A DNA stretch of 56,185 bases. It comes from an uncultured Bacteroides sp. (GTDB taxonomy: Bacteria > Bacteroidota > Bacteroidia > Bacteroidales > Bacteroidaceae). The position numbers and the translations under genes are program-made. This document shows positions 1 to 8,262 of the stretch, piece by piece (within the stretch, counting starts at the first letter, position 1; every line of letters starts with the position of its first letter). The stretch is from assembly GCA_900544075.1 (NCBI GenBank), contig UQTJ01000021.1, positions 1-56,185 of the forward strand, read 5' to 3'. The notes below the pieces were generated by a model. It worked only from the letters and a program-made list of their open reading frames with translations, was not told the origin of the DNA and did not search any database.

Positions 1-543
1 ACGGTAAACGACAAGGAAATCGTGTAAAAGCAGCAGGAAACAGCACAGGCTGAAGGCCACAGCTACAATACGATAGACGGGAAGCGTCAGGAGGCCTGTG
101 AGATAAAGAATGAAAACTGTCTCCGTGAAGGCTATGACCGCGCCTACCTTCCAGTAGCGGAACGATGTAAGGCGGCTGGCATGGCAGAAACCGTCGCCGC
201 AATCCGTACGGAGAGAGAACACACGGCAGGAAGCCCAGCCGGGAAGAAGTACCGCAAGGGAGGTGAGCCATCTGTAGGAGGGGATTCCGCCGGGCAGCCC
301 GGAAGACGGCATGAAAAGCAGTACGGCAAAACCTATGAAAAAGAGCAGGACTGAGAAAATCACATCCATCTCCCTTGCCGGATAGCGGTACTCATATGGA
401 CGCTCAAGGTATTCAGAGCCGGGACGCATACAACGGGGCATCCACGAGGTATTGCCGTAGCTCAGTCTGTACGGAAAGGATGCGATGCCGGCTATGGAAA
501 GCAGGCAGGCGGCTGTGGCGGTATATATCTGCAGGGTATTCAT
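1..543 (-). CDS. unrecognised multi-pass membrane protein, N-terminal part (runs off left edge)
   Basis: An open frame runs leftward from an ATG at 543 to the window edge without a stop, giving at least 181 residues. An in-frame TAA lies five codons upstream of the ATG, so this start is well bounded. I see about four hydrophobic segments, near residues 3-20, 60-77, 91-102 and 133-180. The segment between the first and second helices is rich in Arg and Tyr; the loop between the third and fourth holds several Cys and His residues. I do not recognise the family. It could be the membrane part of a larger sensor or regulator whose C-terminus lies outside the window. Its codons are clearly GC-richer than those of the neighbours and of its own AT-rich upstream region, which hints at a different origin. 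Confidence 0.6.
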   Translation of the reverse strand, partial: MNTLQIYTATAACLLSIAGIASFPYRLSYGNTSWMPRCMRPGSEYLERPYEYRYPAREMDVIFSVLLFFIGFAVLLFMPSSGLPGGIPSYRWLTSLAVLLPGWASCRVFSLRTDCGDGFCHASRLTSFRYWKVGAVIAFTETVFILYLTGLLTLPVYRIVAVAFSLCCFLLLLHDFLVVYR

Positions 544-727
544 GGTTTCAAGGGATTAAGGTTTGGCGATACATGAGGTACGGACACGGAAAAGGGCTTT
601 TCTGAAATAAGATATATGAACATGCAGAATGCGACAGACAACAATGAACCGCCTGAATACGTCGCTGAAATCACCAATATGTCTTGCAATCCGATATACA
701 TTGTAATCGATATATTGTTTCCTGCAA

Positions 728-757
728 CAAAGATAACAGATTTAATGAAATAGCAAA
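728..757 (-). promoter_or_regulatory. Bacteroides-type promoter for the left-edge membrane protein
   Basis: On the minus strand TTTG (757-754) is followed after 18 nt by TATCTTTG (735-728), matching the -33 TTTG / -7 TAnnTTTG pattern. Transcription would start near 720 and leave a leader of about 175 nt before the ATG at 543. Confidence 0.6.
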
Positions 758-814
758 GAATAATCTATAAAAATTAAAAAAATAATTTAAGATAGAATGC
801 CCCAACACAAATAC

Positions 815-900
815 CGTTACACGTACGTGTAACGCGTGGAACACGAACGTGTAACGGGCGGAACACGTTCGTGCAACGAGCGGAACACGTACGTGTAACG
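815..900. repeat. 22-bp tandem array with dyad symmetry
   Basis: Four units start at 819, 841, 863 and 885. Each begins ACACGnnCGTGy and then AACG, and units 1-3 end in GGA. The unit cores are themselves palindromic or nearly so; 815-834 is a perfect 20-bp palindrome. The element also folds as a whole: 815-830 is complementary to 885-900 (16 bp) and 842-852 to 863-873 (11 bp), with equal 11-nt internal loops. It lies just 3' of murF and could act as a binding-site array, as a 3'-end RNA structure, or both. Confidence 0.85.
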
Positions 901-914
901 CTTTCTTATTACAG

Positions 915-2210
915 TCATTTTATCAACTGTTCCGCCAGTCCAGCCAATTTCATACTGTTCGAGCCTTTAATCAGAATCATATACCCCACAGGCATGACGG
1001 CCGAAAGTACGGAATACACCTCATCGGCATTACTGTAGTGTTCAAAAGAATTCGCAGTTTTTCCGAATTCCGGACCTACGAGTATAACCCTGTCGAAACC
1101 GCAACGTGCAAGCATATCAACCACTTTCTGATGTTCCTCAAGACTTGCTTCGCCAAGCTCTTTCATATCGCCGAGAATCACCATCTTATGTCCGGCATCA
1201 ATCATGCGGAAATTCTCCAGTGCGGCAGCCATGGATGTGGGATTTGCATTATAGGCATCTATCACAAAGCGGTTTCCTCCTGCCTCTACTAACTGCGAAC
1301 GGTTATTGCGCGGCTCGTATGATGAAAGCGCATGACAGATGGCATCGTCGGCAACTCCGAAATATCTGCCTATGGCCACTGCCGCCAGAGCATTGTCAAC
1401 ATTATACGAGCCTATCAGATGAGTCTGCACTTCGTGCGCTTTTCCTCCCGACTTCCAGCTGAAAGACAGGAACGGAGAGCATGACAGGACTTTTCCCGAA
1501 ACGTACAGTCCATCTTCTGCACCATAACGGATACATTCCAGTCCGCCTGCTATGGAGTTGAGATAAGGATTTTCATTCTGTATGAAAATTTTTCCACCAT
1601 TAGCGCGGAGATAATCGTACAACTCGCCTTTAGTACGGATAACACCCTCGAAGGAGCCGAATCCTTCAAGATGCGCCTTTCCTACATTGGTTATTATACC
1701 ATAGTCCGGACATGCTATGTTTACAAGCGTCTTTATCTCGCCGGGATGGTTCGCTCCCATCTCCACCACTGCCATTTCGTGTTCCGGAGTAAGTTTCAGC
1801 AATGTCAGAGGCACTCCGATGTGATTGTTCAGATTGCCCTGTGTGTAAAGTACATTGTATTTCTCTTTCAGAACCGCAGCTATCAGTTCCTTTGTAGTAG
1901 TCTTTCCGTTGGTGCCCGTGATACCTATCATCTTAGTGCCCAACTCGCGGCGATGCCATGCAGCCAGCTCCTGCAATGCCTTTAGACAGTCGTCCACAAG
2001 AAGAATCCGTCCTTCTTCATCGTTGGCATATTCAGCCTCATCAACCACGGCATAGCGGCAGCCGCCTGCTATGGCTTGCGAGGCAAAAGCATTTCCGTTG
2101 AAGTTAGCTCCTTTCAGCGCAATGAACATAGAGCCTTCCGGACAGTCGCGAGTATCGGTAGTAACCTTTCCGCACTCAAGAAAATATTTATACAATTGTG
2201 AAGTTTCCAT
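915..2210 (-). CDS. murF: UDP-N-acetylmuramoyl-tripeptide--D-alanyl-D-alanine ligase
   Basis: This is the cytoplasmic ATP-dependent ligase that adds D-Ala-D-Ala to the UDP-MurNAc-tripeptide, the last soluble step of peptidoglycan precursor synthesis. The 431-residue length fits the family. The Mur-ligase P-loop GTNGKTT is at about residues 99-105, followed by a NLNNHIGVPLTLL segment and the VVEMGANHPGEI segment typical of MurF. The C-terminal domain contains DAYNANPTSM and ILGDMKELG, also MurF signatures. It begins with ATG and has a TATCTTTG promoter box just upstream. It is divergent from folP, not in a dcw cluster, and its 3' end abuts the 22-bp repeat array. Confidence 0.97.
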   Translation of the reverse strand: METSQLYKYFLECGKVTTDTRDCPEGSMFIALKGANFNGNAFASQAIAGGCRYAVVDEAEYANDEEGRILLVDDCLKALQELAAWHRRELGTKMIGITGTNGKTTTKELIAAVLKEKYNVLYTQGNLNNHIGVPLTLLKLTPEHEMAVVEMGANHPGEIKTLVNIACPDYGIITNVGKAHLEGFGSFEGVIRTKGELYDYLRANGGKIFIQNENPYLNSIAGGLECIRYGAEDGLYVSGKVLSCSPFLSFSWKSGGKAHEVQTHLIGSYNVDNALAAVAIGRYFGVADDAICHALSSYEPRNNRSQLVEAGGNRFVIDAYNANPTSMAAALENFRMIDAGHKMVILGDMKELGEASLEEHQKVVDMLARCGFDRVILVGPEFGKTANSFEHYSNADEVYSVLSAVMPVGYMILIKGSNSMKLAGLAEQLIK

Positions 2211-2237
2211 TTTAAATTACCTTTTTTATACATGGCG

Positions 2238-2245
2238 CAAAGATA
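2238..2245 (-). promoter_or_regulatory. -7 element TATCTTTG for murF
   Basis: CAAAGATA on the plus strand reads TATCTTTG on the minus strand, 28 nt upstream of the murF ATG. A TTTG at 2265-2262 is spaced only 16 nt away, shorter than usual. Confidence 0.55.
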
Positions 2246-2290
2246 AACGAAAAATCAATGGCAAATCAATAAAAAATAAATTATTGTATG

Positions 2291-2298
2291 TACATTTG
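2291..2298 (+). promoter_or_regulatory. -7 element TACATTTG for folP
   Basis: TACATTTG matches TAnnTTTG and lies 24 nt before the chosen folP ATG at 2323. This supports that start over longer in-frame extensions that would overlap murF. No clear -33 TTTG was found. Confidence 0.5.
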
Positions 2299-2322
2299 TA
2301 CCATCATTACGCAAGTATCGAA

Positions 2323-3174
2323 ATGGAAAACAAAATAGCAAAATACATCAATGTGAACGGCTGTCTGATGGATCTGGAACAACCTAAGGTAATGGGAATA
2401 CTGAATGTCACTCCCGATTCCTTCTATGCCGGAAGCAGAAAGCAATCGGAAGAGGATATATTACTGAGGGCCAGACAGATAATCGACGAAGGCGGAGAGA
2501 TTATAGACATCGGAGCTTACTCTTCAAGACCGGACGCACAGAATATCTCAACGGAAGAAGAGGCCTCAAGACTGAAAAAAGCTCTCACCTTATTAAATAA
2601 GGAGATGCCGGAAGCAGTGATTTCCGTAGATACATTCCGCGCGGACATAGCAAAGATGTGTGTGGAAGAACACGGTGTGGCAATAATCAACGACATTTCG
2701 GCCGGAAGCATGGACGACAGAATGATGCCTGTTGTGGCAAAATTAGGTGTACCATATATAATGATGCACATGAAAGGCACTCCGCAGGACATGCAGAAAA
2801 ATCCTGAATACGATAATGTAGTGAAAGAGGTTCTGTATTATTTCTCAGAAAAAGTACAGAAGATGCGCGACCTCGGTGCAAAGGATATCATCATCGACCC
2901 GGGATTCGGTTTCGGGAAGACCGTGGAGCATAACTATATGCTTATGGACAAGTTAGAAGAGTTCCGCATATTCGACCTTCCAATCTTAGTGGGAATATCA
3001 AGAAAATCAATGATATACAGACTTCTCGGCAATACTCCGGAAGATGCACTGAACGGAACGACCGTACTCAATACCATTTCACTGATGAAAGGGGCCAACA
3101 TACTGAGGGTGCATGATGTAAAGGAGGCTTGCGAGGCGGTGAAGATATATTGTAAGTTAATTTTTAATTCTTAA
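2323..3174 (+). CDS. folP: dihydropteroate synthase
   Basis: It condenses p-aminobenzoate with the pterin pyrophosphate in folate synthesis and is the sulfonamide target. The 283-residue product has the family signatures: GILNVTPDSF near the N-terminus (the glycine-rich pterin loop), DIGAYSSRPDA, INDISAG, and GISRKSMI near residue 225, with a final RVHDV. The frame is open further upstream to 2071, but that extension overlaps murF antisense and precedes the promoter box, so I place the start at ATG 2323. cdaA follows after 15 bp, a folP-cdaA pair common in Bacteroidetes, so the two are probably co-transcribed. Confidence 0.96.
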   Translation: MENKIAKYINVNGCLMDLEQPKVMGILNVTPDSFYAGSRKQSEEDILLRARQIIDEGGEIIDIGAYSSRPDAQNISTEEEASRLKKALTLLNKEMPEAVISVDTFRADIAKMCVEEHGVAIINDISAGSMDDRMMPVVAKLGVPYIMMHMKGTPQDMQKNPEYDNVVKEVLYYFSEKVQKMRDLGAKDIIIDPGFGFGKTVEHNYMLMDKLEEFRIFDLPILVGISRKSMIYRLLGNTPEDALNGTTVLNTISLMKGANILRVHDVKEACEAVKIYCKLIFNS

Positions 3175-3189
3175 TTATTAATTATCAAA

Positions 3190-3975
3190 ATGCCATTCGA
3201 TTTAAGCATAATAAGTCTGAAAGACATACTGGACATACTGTTAGTTGCCTTCATACTGTACAAGACGTACAAGGTTATGAAATCGTCAGGTTCGATAAAC
3301 ATATTTATCGGAATACTGGTTTTCATCATAATCTGGATTATCGTATCTCAGGTATTGCAGATGCGTCTGCTCGGTTCCATATTCGACAAGTTGGTCAGCG
3401 TGGGAGTCATAGCTCTGATTGTGCTGTTCCAGGACGAGATAAGGCAATTCCTTCTGACTCTCGGTTCAAGATACCGTACCAACAGCCTGTTCAGGTTTCT
3501 GAAAGGAAAGAAATACAACGACAGCGACAAGAATGACATTATGCCTATCGTCATGGCATGCCTGAGCATGGGCAAAGGAAAGGTGGGAGCCCTCATAGTA
3601 CTGGAGAAGGATGTTCCTCTGGACAATATAGTAATGACGGGCGATGTGATAGACGCCAATATCAACCAGCGACTGATAGAAAACATATTCTTCAAGAACA
3701 GTCCGCTGCACGACGGGGCAATGATAATAAGCGGCAAGAGAATAAAGGCAGCCGGATGTATTCTCCCAGTATCGCATAACCTTAACATTCCCAAGGAATT
3801 AGGACTACGCCACCGTGCGGCCTTAGGCGTATCGCAGGAGACAGACGCATTAGCTATTATAGTATCGGAAGAAACAGGCGGTATCTCTATAGCCTACAAG
3901 GGTGAGTTCTACCTCAAACTGAATGCCGAGGAACTGGAAAGAATGCTGACTAACGAATATATCAATCAAGCATAA
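3190..3975 (+). CDS. cdaA: diadenylate cyclase, membrane-bound CdaA type
   Basis: It makes cyclic di-AMP from two ATP. The 261-residue protein has three predicted transmembrane helices (about 13-30, 36-55 and 62-82) and then a DAC (DisA_N) catalytic domain. The catalytic DGA motif is at 175-177 and RHRAA at 207-211, both intact. The start lies 15 bp after folP, indicating an operon. The 3' end overlaps the convergent acetyltransferase gene by 14 bp. No CdaR-type regulator gene lies next to it, unlike in Firmicutes. Confidence 0.95.
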   Translation: MPFDLSIISLKDILDILLVAFILYKTYKVMKSSGSINIFIGILVFIIIWIIVSQVLQMRLLGSIFDKLVSVGVIALIVLFQDEIRQFLLTLGSRYRTNSLFRFLKGKKYNDSDKNDIMPIVMACLSMGKGKVGALIVLEKDVPLDNIVMTGDVIDANINQRLIENIFFKNSPLHDGAMIISGKRIKAAGCILPVSHNLNIPKELGLRHRAALGVSQETDALAIIVSEETGGISIAYKGEFYLKLNAEELERMLTNEYINQA

Positions 3976-4978
3976 GGCTCATGTAGGGTTTCATATTTCG
4001 GAATAACCATGACGGCATATCATTGATATGCATTCTTAAGCACTCTGCATCGGTGATAAAATCATGGTTTTCAGTTTTTCTGCATTTACCATCCGAAATA
4101 AAATAGACACCGTTATTCTCTGGGATAAGACTATCTCCATAGATTTCAACAATGTGCCTACCTTCCATGCTACGTGCTACTGCTTCAAGCATACGGTATG
4201 AATTTATCACACGAGCCATACCGCAAGGTAAAGGTTTCACTGCCTCGGAAACAGAATAGCGGCTGAATATAAAGCTGAGCATTGCAGATTCGGCCTTTGC
4301 GTCTATAGCCACCAATTCCTTGATAATCACCTGACTGTCAGAAGCTATAAGTAATGCCAAGGCACAAAGATTGCCTTTTATATCATGTGCTGCCCACGCC
4401 TGACCTCCGGAAAGATGAAGGTCGGACAAAACAATTTTCATATCATGCAGAGGATGAAGAATACTTGCAGAATATGTTGATAACTGTTGATTAACAAAGT
4501 CAGAAGCACCTTTAATTTCATTTTTCAACATGTATAACTCTCTGAATATCAACCGACATTCTGAGTTATCAACAGTTTTACACATACCTGTTAATAACTT
4601 TTCTTCCTGTTGAAAACTTACTCTATAACCGAATTTAGAATAATACCCGACCAATCCTTCATTGGCCGGTATCAGCAAAGACAGATATTTGCCGTCGGTG
4701 TACATTCTCCTGTGCGCCTCGTCAAGAAGCTGCGACATCAGACCCCTGGAACGGAACTCAGGATGAGTACATGCTCCTGATATATAGGCCACCGGTATCA
4801 CTGTATCCATGAATTGCATAGGATAAGGGATTCGTTGAAGCGCAGACACTACCCTGCCACGTTCCACAATGGCACTGTTTATTTCGTCCGTATATCTTGA
4901 AGAGAAATACAGATTAACGAATTCGTCCGAATCGTCCGGAAAGCACAGTTTCCAAAGCTCCTTTACCTGTTCCCTCAT
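3962..4978 (-). CDS. GNAT-family N-acetyltransferase (two-domain, Eis-like layout)
   Basis: A predicted cytoplasmic acetyl-CoA-dependent transferase of 338 residues. The N-terminal GNAT core shows a beta4/acetyl-CoA pyrophosphate loop (HPEFRSRGLMSQLL, about residues 77-90) and then PANEGLVGYYSKFGY, a typical GNAT beta5 region. The C-terminal half is probably a second acetyltransferase-like domain; the substrate is unknown. Its ATG overlaps the stop of the upstream DUF2156 gene by 4 bp, so the two are translationally coupled. Its 3' end overlaps the 3' end of cdaA by 14 bp with no terminator between them. Confidence 0.85.
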   Translation of the reverse strand: MREQVKELWKLCFPDDSDEFVNLYFSSRYTDEINSAIVERGRVVSALQRIPYPMQFMDTVIPVAYISGACTHPEFRSRGLMSQLLDEAHRRMYTDGKYLSLLIPANEGLVGYYSKFGYRVSFQQEEKLLTGMCKTVDNSECRLIFRELYMLKNEIKGASDFVNQQLSTYSASILHPLHDMKIVLSDLHLSGGQAWAAHDIKGNLCALALLIASDSQVIIKELVAIDAKAESAMLSFIFSRYSVSEAVKPLPCGMARVINSYRMLEAVARSMEGRHIVEIYGDSLIPENNGVYFISDGKCRKTENHDFITDAECLRMHINDMPSWLFRNMKPYMSLMLD

Positions 4979-5862
4979 TTCAACTCCAGTTTATATTTCT
5001 CCAAAAGCAGATGCGGCTGATATGAGAGTTTGGCTTTTCTCAGTCCCTCAAGTCCAAGGTCCTCTTCCCTATTTATATATATGTACTGTTCGGGAATCAT
5101 CTTCGCAAACTCATTGTTTATCATTGCATATGCGCCCTCATAGTCCGTATCTGCCTTTTCCACACAAGTGTCAAATGTCTCATTATTAACAGGCGCACCA
5201 TAGGTAAAGCCTACTATCTTTCCGTCCACCATCAACACACCACCCATAATGTCAAGCTCGTCAAAATAGCGTAATGCGGCATTCATGGATTTCCTTTCGT
5301 TCTGCAATGCCTCATCCTCACTACAGTTATTAGCCCTACACCAGATTGATTCAAGCTTAATACATTCCGGTATCAGCTCGCGGGTAAGAGGCTTGAACTC
5401 ATACCCCGGGTAATTGTTGCGGAACTTGTTTATATGATTGCGTTTGGGCTGAAACTTCTTTCCTACAAGAGTAGCAAGGTCGGAACGCAAATACAGATAA
5501 TCGGAATAATCGCGGTCCGAAGTGAAGACAAACCTTCCGGGAAAAAGCCTTTCCAGTTCTTCACAATTCTCCCTGCAGACACCATACATCACAAAAGGAA
5601 TACCTTTCATTCTGGCGTCAGACATAAGTTCCTCCATTACCGGCTTTATATCTCCTTCACCTACAGGCAGCATATATGACAGCTCCCCGTCCACATAAAA
5701 TCTGAACGACAGGAAACCACCGGACTCGGCAATCTCGGTAAGATAAAGGAAACGCCAACTGTAGAGATTGGCAAATGTCAAATCGCAGTTGCGGCGTTTG
5801 CTCTGAAGAGTGTACTTTTGTACCAATAGTTTATCTTCTATATCAAGACGTCTGAAATTCAT
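4975..5862 (-). CDS. DUF2156-family protein (aminoacyl-lipid synthase C-terminal-like fold)
   Basis: A 295-residue soluble protein resembling the C-terminal acyltransferase domain of phosphatidylglycerol lysyltransferases (DUF2156, double-GNAT fold), but with no MprF-type membrane domain. Visible family-like stretches include NCDLTFANLYSW near residue 25, the KRNHINKFRNNYP segment near 140, and YINREEDLGLEGLRKAKLSYQP near the C-terminus. Function is not established for these stand-alone forms. It is followed by an overlapping GNAT gene, and a lrgAB pair ends 35 bp upstream, so up to four genes could share the lrgA promoter. Confidence 0.82.
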   Translation of the reverse strand: MNFRRLDIEDKLLVQKYTLQSKRRNCDLTFANLYSWRFLYLTEIAESGGFLSFRFYVDGELSYMLPVGEGDIKPVMEELMSDARMKGIPFVMYGVCRENCEELERLFPGRFVFTSDRDYSDYLYLRSDLATLVGKKFQPKRNHINKFRNNYPGYEFKPLTRELIPECIKLESIWCRANNCSEDEALQNERKSMNAALRYFDELDIMGGVLMVDGKIVGFTYGAPVNNETFDTCVEKADTDYEGAYAMINNEFAKMIPEQYIYINREEDLGLEGLRKAKLSYQPHLLLEKYKLELK

Positions 5863-5897
5863 GAGGAGATATTTTTTGAGAAGTTAGAGAAGCTATA

Positions 5898-6593
5898 TCA
5901 ATATAACCCTATCAAATGTAATATATAAGGTGAAAGCAACGCAGTAAGAATACCGTTGAGAGTAAGTCCAAGGCTGGCATATGCTCCATACTTATCGCTT
6001 ACCTCCATTGCACGTGATGTTCCTACGGCATGTGTAGCAGTTCCCATAGACAGCCCCTGAGCTATAGGGCTGTGTACACGTCCCACCTGCAAGACCTTAA
6101 AGCCGAAAATGGCTCCGAACAGACCTACCACTATAACTACAGCAGCTGTCAACGAAGGTATTCCACCTACAGCCGACGATACTTCCATCGCTATAGGAGT
6201 TGTCACTGACTTAGGCGCAAGTGACATTATGACTTCGGGAGTAGCTCCCAACCATTTTGCAACTACAGTTACAGAAATCAAACCTACCACACAGCCGGCC
6301 AACTGTGACAATATGATAGGAAGCAACTGTTTCTTTATCATTCGAAGTTGCAGATAAAGAGGTACTCCCAACGCGACTACAGCCGGACGTAACCAGAATT
6401 CTACCAAAGAACCGGCATCCTGATATTTTTCATACGAGACACCGCTAACCTTAAGAAAGCAAATCAACATTGCCACTGCCAAAAGGATAGGATTAAGCAA
6501 CACCCATCCTGTCTTCTTCTGCAACAGTTTGGAAACGAAAAAGAAACCGAAAGTTATAGCCAGAAGAAAAAACTTATTTTCTAAAAAATCCAT
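5898..6593 (-). CDS. lrgB: LrgB/CidB-family membrane protein
   Basis: An inner-membrane protein of 231 residues with roughly six to seven hydrophobic segments. The conserved LrgB stretch SLAPKSVTTPIAMEVS lies near residue 125 and GTATHAVGTSRAMEVSD near residue 184. LrgAB/CidAB were described as antiholin/holin-like proteins; in Bacillus and Streptococcus, homologues work as pyruvate transporters. The start overlaps lrgA by 20 bp. Because the pair is divergent from pta-ackA here, a role in moving pyruvate or another overflow metabolite is a reasonable inference. Confidence 0.93.
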   Translation of the reverse strand: MDFLENKFFLLAITFGFFFVSKLLQKKTGWVLLNPILLAVAMLICFLKVSGVSYEKYQDAGSLVEFWLRPAVVALGVPLYLQLRMIKKQLLPIILSQLAGCVVGLISVTVVAKWLGATPEVIMSLAPKSVTTPIAMEVSSAVGGIPSLTAAVVIVVGLFGAIFGFKVLQVGRVHSPIAQGLSMGTATHAVGTSRAMEVSDKYGAYASLGLTLNGILTALLSPYILHLIGLY

Positions 6594-6924
6594 ATTTGCG
6601 AACTATTTGATGAACCCAACCTGTTACTACCAACACTAAAACCGTACTTACCAATGTGGCTATCACTATAGGCCAGAACTGTGCCTGAATGATATCGAAA
6701 TACAACATCAGGGCCACGCCTGAAGGCACAAAGAAAAAGCCGAGGTTTGCCACAAGAAAATCGGACAAGCCTTGAACCCATTCAAGCTTTACCCATCCTA
6801 ATGACAAAAACAACGTGAGAAGCAACATGCCTATAATACTGGAAGGCAATTTTACACCGGTCAGATAAACTATCAGTTCACCTAAAGCCATACATCCGAA
6901 AAGGATTGAACATTGACGAATCAT
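6574..6924 (-). CDS. lrgA: LrgA/CidA-family membrane protein
   Basis: A small inner-membrane protein of 116 residues with four hydrophobic segments. It has the LrgA/CidA features GELIVYLTGVKLPSSIIGMLLL near the N-terminus and FFVPSGVALM near residue 65. It is the first gene of the leftward cluster lrgA-lrgB-DUF2156-GNAT and overlaps lrgB by 20 bp. A TAAATTTG box 29 nt upstream is the likely promoter. LrgA acts with LrgB. Confidence 0.92.
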   Translation of the reverse strand: MIRQCSILFGCMALGELIVYLTGVKLPSSIIGMLLLTLFLSLGWVKLEWVQGLSDFLVANLGFFFVPSGVALMLYFDIIQAQFWPIVIATLVSTVLVLVVTGWVHQIVRKYGFFRK

Positions 6925-6952
6925 ACCTTAATCATTTTATTGAAAACGGGTA

Positions 6953-6960
6953 CAAATTTA
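6953..6960 (-). promoter_or_regulatory. -7 element TAAATTTG for lrgA
   Basis: CAAATTTA on the plus strand reads TAAATTTG on the minus strand, 29 nt before the lrgA ATG. Nearby, TTTTATG (7004-7010) and CATAAAA (7023-7029) form a 7-bp inverted repeat in the lrgA-pta spacer that could be a regulator site. Confidence 0.5.
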
Positions 6961-7086
6961 TGCAATAGCACAGAAAACATGCACTCGCATCTTCAAAAAA
7001 GCCTTTTATGTCCTTAAACATACATAAAATGACCTCTTTTGAGAAAAAAAGTTTGTATTTTGCAAACTACATATTACAAAAATACG

Positions 7087-7094
7087 TATTTTTG
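7087..7094 (+). promoter_or_regulatory. -7 element TATTTTTG for pta
   Basis: TATTTTTG matches TAnnTTTG; a TTTG at 7059-7062 lies 24 nt upstream, slightly beyond the usual spacing. The leader would be about 70 nt long. Confidence 0.55.
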
Positions 7095-7169
7095 CAGTGT
7101 GAAATAAAAAGACCGTTAACGCAAACGGCGATAAAGAGAATTACATTATATATTAAAATATAAATCAAC

Positions 7170-8183
7170 ATGGATTTAATTAGTCAAATCGTTGAACGCG
7201 CTAAAGCTAACAAACAGCGCATTGTTCTTCCTGAAGGAACAGAAGAACGTACTTTGAAAGCTGCCAATCAGATATTGACAGACGGTGTTGCAGACCTTAT
7301 TCTTATAGGTAACCCTGAAGAAATCATGAAACTGGCTCAGGAATGGGGATTGGGTAATATCAACAAAGCTACAATCATCGACCCTGAAAACCACGAAAAG
7401 AAAGATGCATATGCTGAACTTCTTTTCGAGCTGCGCAAGAAAAAAGGTATGACAATGGAACAGGCTCAGGAACTTGTAAAGAACCCTCTTTACCTGGGAT
7501 GCCTTATCATCAAAGCCGGAGATGCTGACGGACAGCTTGCCGGTGCACGCAATACTACAGGTGATGTTCTTCGTCCTGCACTTCAGATTATCAAGACTGC
7601 TCCGGGCATTACATGTGTATCAGGAGCCATGTTGATGTTGACTCACGCACCTGAATGCGGTGACAACGGTGTATTGGTAATGGGTGACGTTGCCGTTACT
7701 CCTGTACCGGACGCTAATCAGTTGGCACAGATTGCAATTTGTACAGCACAGACAGCACAGGCAGTTGCAGGTATCGACCCACGCGTAGCTATGTTGAGCT
7801 TCTCAACTAAGGGTTCTGCAAAACATGAAGTTGTTGATAAAGTGACTGAAGCTCTTAAGATAGCTAAGGAAATGGCTCCTGAACTGAAAATCGACGGTGA
7901 ACTTCAGGCAGACGCAGCTTTGGTTCCACGTATCGGTGCAAGCAAGGCTCCGGGTTCAGAAATCGCAGGTAAGGCTAACGTACTCGTTGTTCCATGTCTT
8001 GAAGTTGGTAACATCTCTTACAAACTTGTTGAACGTCTTGGACACGCTACTGCTATCGGCCCAATCCTTCAGGGTATCGCCCGTCCTGTAAACGACTTGT
8101 CACGCGGATGCTGCATCGACGACGTTTACAAGATGATTGCAATTACTGCAAACCAGGCTATTGCAGCTAAATCTCAAAAATAA
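7170..8183 (+). CDS. pta: phosphate acetyltransferase
   Basis: It interconverts acetyl-CoA and acetyl phosphate in the acetate overflow/ATP-yielding pathway. The 337-residue length is that of the short form, with only the PTA_PTB catalytic domain and no N-terminal regulatory DRTGG region. Visible features are RIVLPEGTEERT near residue 17, GARNTTGDVLRPALQIIK near residue 125, and SFSTKGSA near residue 211 with VGNISYKLVERL further on. ackA follows after 79 bp on the same strand, the standard pairing. Codon use looks like that of a highly expressed gene. Confidence 0.97.
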   Translation: MDLISQIVERAKANKQRIVLPEGTEERTLKAANQILTDGVADLILIGNPEEIMKLAQEWGLGNINKATIIDPENHEKKDAYAELLFELRKKKGMTMEQAQELVKNPLYLGCLIIKAGDADGQLAGARNTTGDVLRPALQIIKTAPGITCVSGAMLMLTHAPECGDNGVLVMGDVAVTPVPDANQLAQIAICTAQTAQAVAGIDPRVAMLSFSTKGSAKHEVVDKVTEALKIAKEMAPELKIDGELQADAALVPRIGASKAPGSEIAGKANVLVVPCLEVGNISYKLVERLGHATAIGPILQGIARPVNDLSRGCCIDDVYKMIAITANQAIAAKSQK

Positions 8184-8206
8184 CAGACTATTAACTTTTT
8201 CTATAG

Positions 8207-8236
8207 GCACAAAGGTCTGTAAAAAGGCTTTTGTGC
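8207..8236 (+). terminator. intercistronic hairpin between pta and ackA
   Basis: GCACAAA (8207-8213) pairs with TTTGTGC (8230-8236) across a 16-nt loop. A T-rich run follows only after TTAATTAC, so it may be a weak terminator or a processing site that sets the pta:ackA ratio. Confidence 0.4.
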
Positions 8237-8262
8237 TTTAATTACTTTTTTACATATCTTAT

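Larger units (their letters stand above)
544..914. other. 371-bp spacer between the left-edge gene and murF
   Basis: No convincing coding frame is present. The spacer holds a leftward promoter at 728-757, an AT-rich stretch around 740-800, and the 22-bp repeat array at 815-900 that ends 14 bp before the murF stop codon. Confidence 0.7.

Noticed and set aside
815..900. CRISPR array
   Set aside because: Units are contiguous 22-mers with no unique spacers, and no cas genes are present.
2071..2322. N-terminal extension of folP by 84 codons
   Set aside because: It overlaps murF on the other strand, has no folP similarity, and the likely -7 box at 2291-2298 lies inside it.
6574..6924. Phage holin/antiholin
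   Set aside because: The sequence fits LrgA, there are no phage genes nearby, and the context is metabolic.
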